In this document: positions 25,999-36,753 of the stretch, one piece after another
Position numbering within the stretch: the stretch's first letter is position 1
Layout of the letters: each line of letters starts with the position of its first letter
Origin: Paraspadella gotoi
Taxonomy: Eukaryota > Chaetognatha
Reading direction: 5' to 3'
Assembly: GCA_051294375.1 (NCBI GenBank)
Contig: CM119265.1
Coordinates: 5,689,696-5,753,695, forward strand
Length of the DNA: 64,000 nucleotides
Made by a program: the position numbers and the translations under genes
Notes under the pieces: model-generated
What the model saw: only the letters and a program-made list of their open reading frames with translations
Databases searched by the model: none
Told to the model about the DNA's origin: nothing

Positions 25999-26023
25999 NN
26001 NNNNNNNNNNNNNNNNNNNNNNN
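25999..26023. other. Assembly gap of 25 N that spans no missing sequence
   Basis: The bases on either side (GAAAAGTG and AATTCCTCG) are directly adjacent in the other version at 37829-37845. The gap is therefore an artefact of zero real length. Confidence 0.95.
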
Positions 26024-26526
26024 AATTCCTCGATTTACGACCTTCGGGGGTGTGCCGGGGGGCAGTGACAGGGGGTGGTGGTGGAATGGATCGTCTACAA
26101 AACGGCCATACCGTGCGCCACTCCAGGGGGCGTGAGTCTATAAAGGCCAGAAAAAATGCGTCTAGCGATTCTTCCGGTCAGACGGTCTAATTCCAGAATA
26201 CTTCGTGAGACGAGACCCAGAAGATGAGACGGTGATTTGGCGACGGCGCGACGGTTTCGTTCAAGGCGACGCCAACTATATATCGAAATGACTACGTTTT
26301 CCGTCGTAAGCGCGGTTTGGAGAATTATTAACGCCTTTTTTTTCTGTTTTCGCGATCTACATTTTATTGTACATCAGGAAATTGGACAGTAGCTACAAGG
26401 TGGATTGTGGAGAATGTTAACTTTAGCCAGGCGATAATTATTACTTGCACGATTGTATAAAAATATCTACTTTTAATGTATTCTCTCTCAATTGATCCCC
26501 CCCCCTCTTCCCCTTGCCCTTAACAG

Positions 26527-26745
26527 GTTCAAATGCAAGACGCCGGAAACTACATGTGCAACAACGTCTTCACCGCGACGCTCATAGTCGTCGGCTTTCC
26601 CGACTGCACACCGCGCAAGCACGAGTTCGTCGAGAGCCGGAGCGTGACGCTGCGCTGCGTCCTCGCCGCTACGCCGCAGCACGTTTTCGAGGAGAGCGTC
26701 GCAGCGGAGATGGCGCCCGATCCGCGACATCCTTCTACGTTTAAG
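26527..26745 (+). CDS. Ig-superfamily protein, exon 2 (end of Ig 1, start of Ig 2)
   Basis: 219 bp, 73 codons, phase 0 at both ends, between a TTAACAG acceptor and a GTAAGA donor. It opens VQMQDAGNYMCN, the D-x-G-x-Y-x-C signature of Ig strands E-F. Joined to exon 1 it reads KLVIKQ-VQMQDAGNYMC, completing a V/I-type Ig domain whose first Cys and Trp are in exon 1. Ig domain 1 ends around codon 22 (TLIVVG). A linker PDCTP leads into Ig domain 2 with the B-strand Cys at codon 44 (SVTLRC). Composition is GC-rich and free of repeats. The corresponding exon at 38344-38564 is frameshifted, so this version should be used. This is the strongest exon in the window. Confidence 0.88.
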
Positions 26746-27026
26746 GTAAGAGGATGAGCGAGATCGTATTGTGGGGAGGGGAATGAGGAAGATTGCATTC
26801 GGTTATTCTTTCCATCATGGTAAGCTCAATCCAGAAACGCTCGCACTAGGTAGCATTAGTTTAATTTTAAATTACGAATATGAGATCTATAAATCAAATC
26901 GGTTTATTTCCCTCACTTCGTTTGCTCCATCGACTCAAATAGATATGAATGTATTAAATTTATTAAATTCACAAAAAAATTTTCTTGCAAATTGATCGTC
27001 AGCAGTCGTTTACCCTTTTCCCTCAG

Positions 27027-27233
27027 GACAACCGTCGCCTTGCGTGGACCAAAAACCATCAGAAGCTGCATCACGGCGTCGCCTGTGAGACTTGGTCAAA
27101 CCAGACCCTGTGCAGCCTCACTTTCACGCCCACCTACCAAGACCACGGGTCTTCGGTCAGGTGCAAACTCACCTTTTTCGATCACTGGAACTACAGCAAC
27201 CCTCTCCCGTCTTGCGGTTTCGACGACTTGCAG
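27027..27233 (+). CDS. Ig-superfamily protein, exon 3 (second half of Ig 2)
   Basis: 207 bp, 69 codons, phase 0 at both ends, acceptor CCCTCAG and donor CAG|GTAAGA. It supplies the Ig domain 2 Trp (LAWTKN, codon 7) and the YQDHGSSVRC motif, with Cys at codon 46, where Ig domains carry D-x-G-x-x-x-C. Extra cysteines at codons 20, 29 and 63 could form a second disulfide. N-glycosylation sequons NQT (codon 25) and NYS (codon 55) fit an extracellular domain. The intron before it is only 281 bp. The other version, 38838-39053, has internal indels. Confidence 0.85.
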
Positions 27234-27332
27234 GTAAGAAAGAGAATAATACTTACCTAAAGTTTGTTTTTTTTCTCTTCAAAACTTACCTTAACTTAAC
27301 TTTCGAATAATCCTCTATCTCTTCCTCCCAAG

Positions 27333-27498
27333 GTTAATTTCCCGCCGAAATTCGAGTGTCCGGAGCAGCGCGTCGTCTACCGCCTTCCCGCCACCGCGGC
27401 CGCCCCCAACCCCCTCTACCACATCGCCTGTCACGTGATCGCCAATCCCCGGATTCCGCTCGCCAACCTCAGCTGTTCGGCGGGAGACAACGCGCTGG
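27333..27498 (+). CDS. Ig-superfamily protein, exon 4 (start of third Ig-like domain)
   Basis: 166 bp, entering in phase 0 and leaving in phase 1 at GTAAGC. The frame begins VNFPPKFECPEQR. It contains YHIACHVIANPRIPLANLSC, an Ig-like B-C strand pattern with cysteines at codons 9, 33 and 48. A sequon NLS is at codon 45. The acceptor is CCCAAG here and CTCCAG in the other version, so a base-level error at the splice site is likely. The intron to exon 3 is 99 bp, short but possible. The second version (39148-39309) is frameshifted and its donor reads GTCAAGC. Confidence 0.78.
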
Positions 27499-27619
27499 GT
27501 AAGCGGAGGGGAAAGAGGTGATGAGCAATCCTGATATGATTAAAATCGTCTATTTCCATTAGTTTCGTTTGGTTCCATTTCGTTTAATAATCGTTTCTGC
27601 AGTGAGAGTGAAGAAAGAA

Positions 27620-27676
27620 GATGAGGAGAGAGAGAGAGAGAGAGAGCAGAGAGAGAGAGAGAGAGGAGAGAGAGAG
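27620..27676. repeat. GA-rich microsatellite in intron 4
   Basis: Interrupted GA tract, identical in the second version at about 39429-39485. Confidence 0.93.
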
Positions 27677-28363
27677 ATGGCAGATAATATGACATCTTTA
27701 GAAAGGGAAATAAAGCGTCGTTTATGTCTCTGGTAAAAACATAAACACTTTTAAAACCGGCCGCTGGACTTTTATACGACATCGTCTTCTTTTTTCTCTC
27801 GTTTCTGTCCCTCGTTTCCTCTTTTTTCGATGGGCGTGCGGTGGAGTGGACGTCGGAAAGATCAGGGCGCGCTCTGTTATTTCTGTATGGGGTGTATTTT
27901 CTTATGGCTCTATTTGTGTTGATTATATATTGTTTCGTAAATGTTTTTGTTTTTGTTGTCTCCTTGTATGGTGTATGTTATATCTTCTTGTATATCTGTT
28001 GTGTGCTTCTTGATATTATTATTTATATCCTCTTATCTCTCTTATCTTGTATTATATGGGTATTATGTTATTCTTATCTCTATATTTATTTTTTATATTG
28101 TTTTTAATTATATATTTTATTGGATATATTATGTTATCTCTTATCGAGTATCTTTCTTTCATTCTCTTTCTTCTTCTTCTTCTTTCTTCTTTTCTCTCGT
28201 CTTCTTTCTCTCTCTCTTTCTCTTTCTTCTCTCTCTCTCTGCTCCTTGCTCAACTTGCATCATCGCTTCTCCCCTTCCTTCCTCATTCTCTCTCTTCACG
28301 CCCAAGTTCACCCATCCGCCCTCTGTCTCACCCAATTTCCTCCCCCCTTATGTCTCCCAACAG

Positions 28364-28606
28364 AATGGTCCACTGGATTCCGAACTCCCGCTCCTTCTCC
28401 CCACAGTCTCCCCCTATTCCTCCACCTATCGCCTTCCTCGCTTCTCCACAATGCTCACATCTCCGCCGTCCGCCATATCGCGCGCCTCATCCACGACCGA
28501 GCGACGAACCCTCTCTTACCTCTTCCTCTTTCCTCCTCCCCCTCGCCGTTCCGCGTTCGCGTCCTCGTGTCGACTCCCGCCAACTTACTCGCGCCTGCCG
28601 TCGGTG
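28364..28606 (+). CDS. Ig-superfamily protein, exon 5 (rest of third Ig-like domain)
   Basis: 243 bp, phase 1 in and phase 1 out, acceptor CCCAACAG and donor GTAAGT. In the phase set by exon 4 it reads LEWSTGFRT..., giving the expected Trp. It continues to SPFRVRVLVSTPANLL near the end, which looks like an F-G strand pair. No Cys occurs where the domain's second Cys would be, so this domain is atypical or the sequence has an error. All three plus frames are open here because the exon is C-rich. Phase agreement is the main reason for choosing this one. The first 75 bp are identical in the second version and the rest differs by many indels. No later exon was recognised, so the 3' end of the gene is unknown. 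Confidence 0.6.
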
Positions 28607-30509
28607 GTAAGTATTTTTTCCCGCCGCCCCTTCCCACCTTTTTTGTTTGTTTGGTTGTTTGTCTGTGAGTTTTGCCAAGTTTTTGGGCGCGAGGTTTTCT
28701 TTTTTCTTTTATTTTTTACTTTTCGCGTCAGTTTTCTCTTTTTTTTTCTTTTTTTGGCGGATCAATTATTGTCGCGAGAAAGGATACGTTGTTTTTTTGT
28801 TTTTTGTTTTTTAGTGTTTTTTCTCCTGCGACGCGTGATGACCGCGGTGTTTTCTGGTTTGGTGAAAAAAAAAGTCGGGGGCTGAAATAAGTGAAATTGA
28901 TAAGAACGAAACGAAAAAAAGGAAAATGGAATTAAGATCGAGCGAATGAGCGTGTCCATTTCTGATAAGGAAGGGGGAACGACCGCCGGGAAATAGAGAC
29001 GAGAAAAAGAAAAAGTGAATTTGACAAAGACGGCGCATGTTTAATTTTGGTGCCGTTTGTAATATTAACAGTTATTGAATGCCTGAGGTCTTTAAAGTGA
29101 AATAAATTTAGGATTTTTAAAAGGGGAAGGATTAAGGATTTAACCAAACGAATGGAAGAACAAATAGAGATTCCTTTTAATCACATGAAATTTTCGCGAT
29201 TTCGTCAAAAAAATTCATATCGAGTCTGAGATCTTCGCAAATCTGTTCTCGTTCTGCCACCGATTAGTTTGTCTCCTTTATGAATAATGCAAGTCTCGAA
29301 ATGGGCGCCCGTTTTGGCGGAACAACTTTCCTCGCCTTTTTTTTACAAACGCATGACGCGAATTTTTTTTTCTCGTTCCCATCGTTCGGGACGTTTTTAG
29401 TCGAGAAGGTCTCGAGTTCGCGGCGAGAGCTCCCTGATCAATCTTGGAAAACAGAACCGACATTGACTGTCAGCGTCACTGACTTGTTAATGACAGCATC
29501 GTAAGAAGAGATGGAATGGATTAGTATTTCTATCGATTAGAATATATTTACCGCTGAAACAAGTAGAGCGACCAATTTCTTTCTTTTTTTTTCAGACTCT
29601 CCTATCTGGGATGAGGGGAGAGTTGGTTGGGTAAGGTTCCCTACCGTATGGTAGGGTTTTTCCCCCGAGGATTGCAACGTCATGGTATTTCGAAGCCGGG
29701 GGATTTCCTGAGGTGATACAGGGTGATCACACTCATTTGGAAACATTTTTTTTTTTAGATTTTACGATTTAAGATCAAGATTGAAAATCGTTTTAGAAGC
29801 TTTTGTGATTTTAATTTTCACTTTTCACCCAAAATGCTCGTAAAGTTGGTAGGATAATTAAATAGTAAACAATTTTCTTCTGGATCAGTCATTTTTGCGC
29901 AATATTTCAAGTTATGATGTCAGTACTGTCAGAAGAGTGAGGTGCAGTGAGTGTCGCTAGAAAGTGCAGGGAGTGTCACTAGGCGTGACACGGTGGGGAG
30001 AATTGAAAAGAGGCTCGAAGGATGACAGAGAAGTAATCTCAGTCGAATCCTCTCACAATCCGATTTAACGGAAAAAGAAAAAAAATTCTCTCTCTCTCTC
30101 TCTCCTTTTCGGTTCTCTCTTGATCTCTCTGGACATCCTCGGGCTTAAAAGAGGTTTACTCTCTAAGCTCGTATTCATCTCTGATCATTCTCTCGGTTCT
30201 CCTCTCTCTCTCTCTCTCAAATAAACCACATCCTATCCTCTCGTCCCACAAATTCCTCATATCCCTCTTCATCGACCAATAACCACCGAACCCCCTACTC
30301 CTCTCCACCACTCTTCTCTCTCTCTCCGGTGCGCCTCAACTACTCGAATGACGCTCATCACACACATCACTCACACCAACAACTACAACACCGAGCCAGT
30401 ACCGATACGCCATAGATATTCGGCGGGGTAACTGGGCCCCGCCGCCCGCCACGCGCATCTTCCTTCCTCGCGGGACACCGGCGGCAGCTGACGCCAGCAG
30501 ACGACGCCT
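28607..30509. other. No exon recognised downstream of the Ig gene
   Basis: T-rich intron-like sequence, then mixed sequence. No domain-bearing frame is visible. This part of version A shows frequent indels against 40421-42300, which would also hide exons. Confidence 0.5.
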
Positions 30510-30548
30510 CCGCCCCCCGCCCGCCCCACCCCCCACCCCCCCCCCCCC
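30510..30548 (-). other. G-quadruplex-prone tract (C-rich on plus strand)
   Basis: Runs of C4 to C13 separated by one or two bases on the plus strand give at least four G runs on the minus strand. It borders a CpG-rich segment (30430-30550). The equivalent place in the second version does not contain it. Confidence 0.7.
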
Positions 30549-31439
30549 AAACAAAAGAGGAGACAGGGAATACGAGAGAGGGAAAGAGAGAGTGACCGGG
30601 GGGCTACTCATGATGATTATTTCTCAATCGGTCCAGGAGGACAGCACAAGATGCCAGATGTGTTTTGTAAACTGGAAGAAACTCCAATCTGAATAAAGAT
30701 ATATATGGACATCGAGTTTCTGAAGTTTCTAGTCCGTCTTAAGCTGAGGTTGAGCGACGGAACGACCAAAAACAAAACCCGAACATGGAGCCCTATTTCG
30801 TGGTGTCTTTGGTATTATTGATAGTCGGTTTTGGATTATGAAACGCGAGTTCTGAAAAATTTCTGTACGAGCTCGAGAGTCAGAATTTGTAGACGGATTG
30901 AAGACTGCAGACGTTCTATAGTGCCTTGTACACCATCGATAAATGAGTACAACAGAACTCAAGAGCAACTTTTCAAACCCCTTTCGCCGTCGAGTTATTT
31001 TGTACCGTGAACTCGCTTCTTGCCGGCGCATTTTACCTTCCTGAATAACTAGAATGGCAATCTGCATCTATCTTAAAAATCTACATCAAAGTTTGCCGCT
31101 CCATGCCAGCTGCTTACGTCGATTCTTTCGCCATGATGGCTTTCCTCTCGATTCGCAAACTCAGATATATCCTCTTCATGCCCATGGGCTGCATAGCTTT
31201 TTTTTTTTAAAATCAGGCCTCCGCCGGGCCCCGGCCGCAACTCGGCGGACAGTCTCGCTTACATACCCTCCAGCGTCCTCACCTTGACTCATTCTCCTGT
31301 CCAGTGTCCCAGTCTCGTCTTACCTCGCCTCACCCAGAGGGTCGCGCTGACCGGTCCGGTGTAGCCAATCGATCCTCAGTTTTTAGGATTAGACCCATCA
31401 CTCTGGCGCTTAGCTTTGCTCCTGGGTACTGATTTCGCG

Positions 31440-31640
31440 AAGTCCAGGAAACTCGAATCCGAGCGCCGCCGCCCCCTTACCCCGCCTGACCCCCATCCCT
31501 CCCAGCTCTCCTCGCGGGAGTCGGCACGGGAGAGCCGCGGTTTTCGAAGATGGGAGATCGCCATGGAATCGCCGCCTCGTGCCGCCGCAGGGCCGCCGGG
31601 CCGCAGCGACCGATACCTGCCGCGAGAAATCCGATAGAGG
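31440..31640. other. CpG-rich segment
   Basis: GC-rich block with GCCATGG at about 31560-31566, a strong start context opening 24 codons on the plus strand. Part of the motif survives in the second version near 43935-43965. The third version has a gap here. It could be a first exon or promoter, and no domain is visible. Confidence 0.3.
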
Positions 31641-33964
31641 TGTCGATATTTGCTAGAATGTTTTTGTTGTTTTTTTTTCGTCGCGTGTCGCGGTGTCCAG
31701 GGGGCGTTGGTTTCTGTTGTTGGGGAGTCGAGGGGTGCGATTTTAGAGTTTTTGCGAAGGTCAACGGATTGAGTTGTCAATATGCATGAAGTAGCTAAGA
31801 GTTTGTTTCTTAGAAGTAAGTAGAAAATTTGGTTTAAAATACCTTGGGCGGAATTGCCTTGGGACTTAATTTACATTTTCCCCTCGATTGGGCACGATAA
31901 AAGTTTAGTTTTGGGAATGAGGATTTATTTAGTTTCATATTGATTGAATAAGTTATTTTATTTTTTGTCGCGGTCAGATAATATGGACGGGAACGGTAGA
32001 ATCTCAGCCGAAACCGGGCGAACGATTTGGCAAATGAACGTGAATAACCCAGTAGGAACTTTTGAAAATTCCTTAGCGGAGCAGTAATGAGAGAATAAAA
32101 TGAGATAAAATTAGATAAAATGCGATATTAAAAGAGATAAATGAGAGGCTTTTTTTAGACTTTAGTTGTGGTTTTGTTTCTCCTTGTTTTCTTTTTCGGG
32201 TTTTCAACCACAAAATTCATTAATCTCGCTTAGTCTCAAATGTCTATCATTGTTGTGTTAATAAATTTATAACTCTCCTCCGTCGGGATCCAGCATCGCT
32301 CACACTGAGATTCCACATACCACCGATAATGGGTTCCGTCATGTTGGCCTCGTCCGCTCTCACTTTTCTCCGCAAATAGGCGTCTCGCTTCAGGCTCTTT
32401 CGGGCGCCAAAAGAGAGCTTTGCGGATGGAAATGATGGGAACGTGTATGTTTGATCCTTTTTTTTCCGTCTCCTCATCTCGCGTCTCTCTCGTCGTCTTC
32501 GTCTCTCCGTCCTCTCTCTCTGGCTCTCGTCTCCTCTTTGTCTTTTCTCTCTCTACTTTCTGGCAAAGTCTATACAAGTATGACTTCATCTTCTATATCT
32601 TTTTAATGGTTCTTTTTTGCATGCTCAAGACTGCAACACAACGGCAGCCATGTCTCATTAGTGTTAATGGCTAGCTGCATGGAAATAACCGTCAGAGGTG
32701 AAGAAGATTAGCCCGCCAGACAAAAATTAACGATTATGATATATTTTTTATATTCCCGCCCTTCATTCTTTCATTTGAATCTTTTGGGTTTTTTTCTCGA
32801 TTTTCATCCATATGAGAGTCACGATTAATCAATAAGTCTTGAGTTGTTCTTTCCCTTTGTCCTATTCCTCCTTTTTCGGAATTTTTCTCTTTTTTTTCTC
32901 ATTATTCGATATAAATCTGAGTCACCACACGTTCAGCACCACGCTTTGTTTGCAAAGGCGGTGCGCCGCAGACACGTGTTCCTCTGGAGTTTTTTGATTT
33001 TTTTCAGAAAGAAATAAAAATCAAAGAAATAACACACTCACATAAGCATAGACTCGTGGTATTTATACAGCAAGAGAGAGAGAGAGAGTGAGACCGAACT
33101 TCTGGCGGGAGTTAATATGCGTTACAAAAGATAAAAGAGGTTTTCAAGAAGAAAGCGAAAAAACAAATATCTTAGTAAAAAATTTCTTTCCCGCCGAATG
33201 CCGACGGAGAATTGAAGATGGTACTTTTTTTTATTTAGTATGAATGTGATGTTTTGTTTCATTTTTTTTTATTTCCTTTTTGTAGAAACATTCTTTTTTT
33301 CCCCTTTTTTCTCACTCCTGCCTGATCTCGAGCATTTCGTCGGTGCGCCATTTTTCGGCTCAACTGTCTCCAAGATTTTCTTAGACATTACTTTCCCTGT
33401 TATTTCAGACCAATTCGTTTGCTTTAGATCGTCTCATGACCGTTCATTCACGGGCATTTGGGGGGAAAATTACAAATTTAACACGGCAAAAAAGATTCAT
33501 TTAATCCATATGGCTTACTACGTGTTAACTTTCCTATAAGAAATCAAGAAATGTTTATTTTTCAAATCGTTTTTAGACGAAAAAAACACAAAAATTCTGA
33601 CAAAAAAGCAACGTCGCGATCGGGAAATCATCCGAAAATTTTTTTTATTTTTTTTCCTTTTCCGCTTCCAAAAAACCGTGTTGTTTCCAATCTTAAACTG
33701 CATATACGTTTCTCGTTTTCGGGGATGACCTCGAAACGCAATGAAAATAAATCTCGATTTTTTTCTACATGCGTCCAATAACATTCGGGGAAGGAAATAT
33801 CTTCCGTATGTAACTAAGGGTACGATTTAATTCAGGGATTTCTTTTCGATGATGGAGCGGGTTCTTCTCTCCGATCTCCCTCAAATCTAAACACAATCCC
33901 CCCCTCGCCCTCTTCTTGTTCCCTCAAACGATTCCCTCGGCTCGAGAGAATCACTCTGGCAAAT

Positions 33965-33974
33965 TCTCGCGAGA
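33965..33974. promoter_or_regulatory. TCTCGCGAGA palindrome
   Basis: A perfect 10-bp palindrome identical to the CGCG element found in some animal core promoters. In the second version (about 46550-46560) it is broken by a small indel. No gene start is visible beside it. Confidence 0.35.
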
Positions 33975-34907
33975 GGTGAGTGCAGTTTTCGCTTTCCCCC
34001 AGTTTCTCCGGTCGCATTTAAATTCGTAATTGCGATCGCGTTTACATCTTAAGGAGGGACCTCGATTGTGGGCGGTTTGTTGTCGTCGTTCGTCGTTGTC
34101 CGTGGTAGTCGCTCGACGACGGGGCGCCGTTCCCGTTTTCACTTTGTTGTCGACGCGGTTGTTATGATAGTTTTTTAGTTCGCAGTTTCCTGAATATAGT
34201 TGGTTTTTTTCATTGTGCTTTAAAGAGCAATCTGGATTGTTTAACCTCATTTTAAAAGCAAATGAAATTTTTAAGACGAGTAATGCACTTACATACTTAA
34301 GTCGTTAAATTTGGGGCATACCACTTTAAAGTAACTCGCTCTTGTTTTAGTGGAGAGATCAAGATTTCCATCCGAATTTGAATGGAAAGTACTTGGGGGG
34401 AATTGAGCGTCGAAACCATCTAATTTATATAGATTCGAATTCGATTACAACTTGATTCATTTATTCTTCATTCATACTGTATCATTATTCATCATTATTC
34501 ATTTCATTAATATCCATTCATTTAACGTTCATCTTTCACACTTAAACCATTTACCAAAATGCCCTCCAAATGGGTTCAACTGAAGAGACCCCACCGCAGC
34601 TTCTCGCTGATTACCTTCCAGTTCAAATGAGAATTTAATGGCGGACACGGATTCGTTTTCATACTCTCGCTCCTCTGGCCCTCCCTTTTTCTCTCGCTTC
34701 CTCGGTTCTCTCAGATGTGCGTAAAGCACCACGGGACGCAGTGGGGCTGGGGCACCTGGCTTCGCCTCACGGGGTTTCGCCGCGCAGAACCGACGGCGGG
34801 TAAGCTAATCGGTCTTTGGGTTTAGGCAGCGGCAGGATGAGGCTGATGATCTTCTAGTTTTCAAGTGTAACAAATCGAGTCGGGCTTGGTTTCCTTTTTT
34901 TCTTTTC

Positions 34908-35261
34908 AAATCCTGCTCTTCTCTCCTTCTCTTTCTCTTCTCTCTTTCTCTCTCTCTTCTTCTCTCTCTACTCTCTTCTCTCTCTCTTCTCTTCGTTCGT
35001 TTGACCTCGTCTCTCTCTTCTCGCTTCCTCTCTCTCCTCTCTTCCTATCTCTCTCTGTTTTTCCCTCTTGCCTTCCTGTTCTCAGTAAATGGGGTCTATC
35101 GTTTCCCAACGTCTCTGGACTACTGGTTCGGTCTTTCCCGAACATTTACTCGCCGTTGTATCTCGAGCGAATTTTCTCGGTTCCTCTTTCGCCCCCCAAC
35201 TCTCCTTCTCTTTGGTTTTTCTCAATTTATTCCCTACTATCGCTCCTGTGCTTTTTTTTTT
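34908..35261. repeat. CT-rich tract ending at a gap
   Basis: Interrupted TCTC/TTC sequence from about 34913 to 35062, then ordinary sequence and a T run at the gap edge. Confidence 0.8.
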
Positions 35262-35286
35262 NNNNNNNNNNNNNNNNNNNNNNNNN
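35262..35286. other. Assembly gap, exactly 25 N
   Basis: Placeholder-length gap. The sequence after it restarts a block already present near 30740. Confidence 0.99.
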
Positions 35287-35576
35287 TAATCCTCTGTTAG
35301 CAGACGAGACAAAAAAAACAAAACAACCGAACATGAGCTCTTTGTGTTTTGTTTCATGATAGCGGTTTTGGATTATAACTCGAGTTTGAAATCTTTCTTC
35401 GAGCTCAGGTCAAATTTTACGGATTGATCTCAGACGTATCTAATCTTGTACAAATCGAATAAATGATACAACAGAATCAAGACAACTTGCAACCCCTGTT
35501 ACGTGAGTTTTTTACTTGAATCTTCTTCCGCGTTTTACTTCCCTGATAACTAGAATGGCAATTGCCTCTTTTAAAT

Positions 35577-35765
35577 CTACATCAAAGTTTGCCTCGCATC
35601 TGCTTCGTCCGATTCTTTCCCATCTGGCTTCTCTCGTCGCAAACTCAATATATCCTCTTCATCATCTTGCAACTTTTTTTTTATAATCAACGCCTCCGCC
35701 GGCCCCGCCCGCAACTCGCGACTCGCTTCATACCCTCCAGCGTCCTCACCGACTTCATTCCTCCT
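35577..35765 (-). CDS. Unrecognised open frame, acidic and charged, possible exon
   Basis: 62 codons to a TAG on the minus strand, in the version judged most accurate. The composition is protein-like and not repetitive (LQDDEEDILSLRREKPDGK and similar). No domain is recognised. The upstream limit is an in-frame TGA at 35766-35768, with no obvious acceptor or ATG at the start. The same interval in the other two versions is disrupted by indels. It could be a terminal exon on the strand opposite the Ig gene, or chance. Confidence 0.3.
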   Translation of the reverse strand, partial: RRNEVGEDAGGYEASRELRAGPAEALIIKKKLQDDEEDILSLRREKPDGKESDEADARQTLM

Positions 35766-35907
35766 TCATTCCCCTCGTCCCTTACCCTCCCTCACCCAGA
35801 GGTCGCCTGACCCCGCCCATCGATCTCAGTTTTAGATTAGCCCATCACTTAGCTTTGATCCTGGGATTCTGATCCCGAAATCCCAGAAACTCGCATCCGA
35901 GCGCCCC

Positions 35908-36118
35908 NNNNNNNNNNNNNNNNNNNNNNNNNNNNNNNNNNNNNNNNNNNNNNNNNNNNNNNNNNNNNNNNNNNNNNNNNNNNNNNNNNNNNNNNNNNNN
36001 NNNNNNNNNNNNNNNNNNNNNNNNNNNNNNNNNNNNNNNNNNNNNNNNNNNNNNNNNNNNNNNNNNNNNNNNNNNNNNNNNNNNNNNNNNNNNNNNNNNN
36101 NNNNNNNNNNNNNNNNNN
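35908..36118. other. Assembly gap, 211 N
   Basis: Unsequenced. The other versions suggest the missing part is the CpG-rich block seen at 31440-31640. Confidence 0.99.
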
Positions 36119-36276
36119 TTTTTTTTTTTCGTCCGTTGCGGTGTCACGGGGGCGTTGTTGTTGTTGTTGGGGAGTCGATGCGATTTTAAGTTTTTGCGAA
36201 GGTCAAATGATTGTCAAATGATGAAGTAGCTAAGAGTTTTTACTAGAAGTAAGAGAAAATTTTGTTTAAATATTGG

Positions 36277-36522
36277 NNNNNNNNNNNNNNNNNNNNNNNN
36301 NNNNNNNNNNNNNNNNNNNNNNNNNNNNNNNNNNNNNNNNNNNNNNNNNNNNNNNNNNNNNNNNNNNNNNNNNNNNNNNNNNNNNNNNNNNNNNNNNNNN
36401 NNNNNNNNNNNNNNNNNNNNNNNNNNNNNNNNNNNNNNNNNNNNNNNNNNNNNNNNNNNNNNNNNNNNNNNNNNNNNNNNNNNNNNNNNNNNNNNNNNNN
36501 NNNNNNNNNNNNNNNNNNNNNN
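36277..36522. other. Assembly gap, 246 N
   Basis: Unsequenced. Version A 31840-32015 probably covers it. Confidence 0.99.
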
Positions 36523-36586
36523 ACCGGCGAACGATTTGGCAAAATAACGTGAATAACCAGCGGAACCTTCCTGAAAAATTCTAGCG

Positions 36587-36654
36587 AGAGATAAAATGAG
36601 AGATAAAATGAGATAAAATGAGATAAAATGAGATAAAATGAGATAAAATGAGAG
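36587..36654. repeat. 10-bp tandem repeat GAGATAAAAT
   Basis: About six to seven copies. Version A (about 32095-32150) has only two or three degenerate copies and version B almost none. Confidence 0.92.
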
Positions 36655-36753
36655 AGCTGTTAGTCTTTAGTTGGTTTTTTCTCCTTTGTTTCTTTTTCGT
36701 TTTCACCCCAAAACTTCATTAATCTCCTAGTCCTCAAATGTCTATCATTTGTG

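Larger units (their letters stand above)
24967..34907. repeat. 10-kb duplicated segment, version A
   Basis: Corresponds to 36805-47447. 24967-25998 equals 36805-37836, and about 27576-28438 equals 39385-40247, base for base, including microsatellite lengths. Between these blocks the two versions differ by frequent one-base indels. Version A carries intact Ig exons at 26.5-28.6 kb. After about 28.44 kb it is itself noisy. Confidence 0.9.

Noticed and set aside
27841-28107. 88-codon frame resembling a multi-pass membrane protein
   Set aside because: It lies in a T-rich intron between two Ig exons and starts at GTG. Hydrophobic residues are what T-rich sequence encodes. Its exact repeat at 39650 is part of the assembly duplication.
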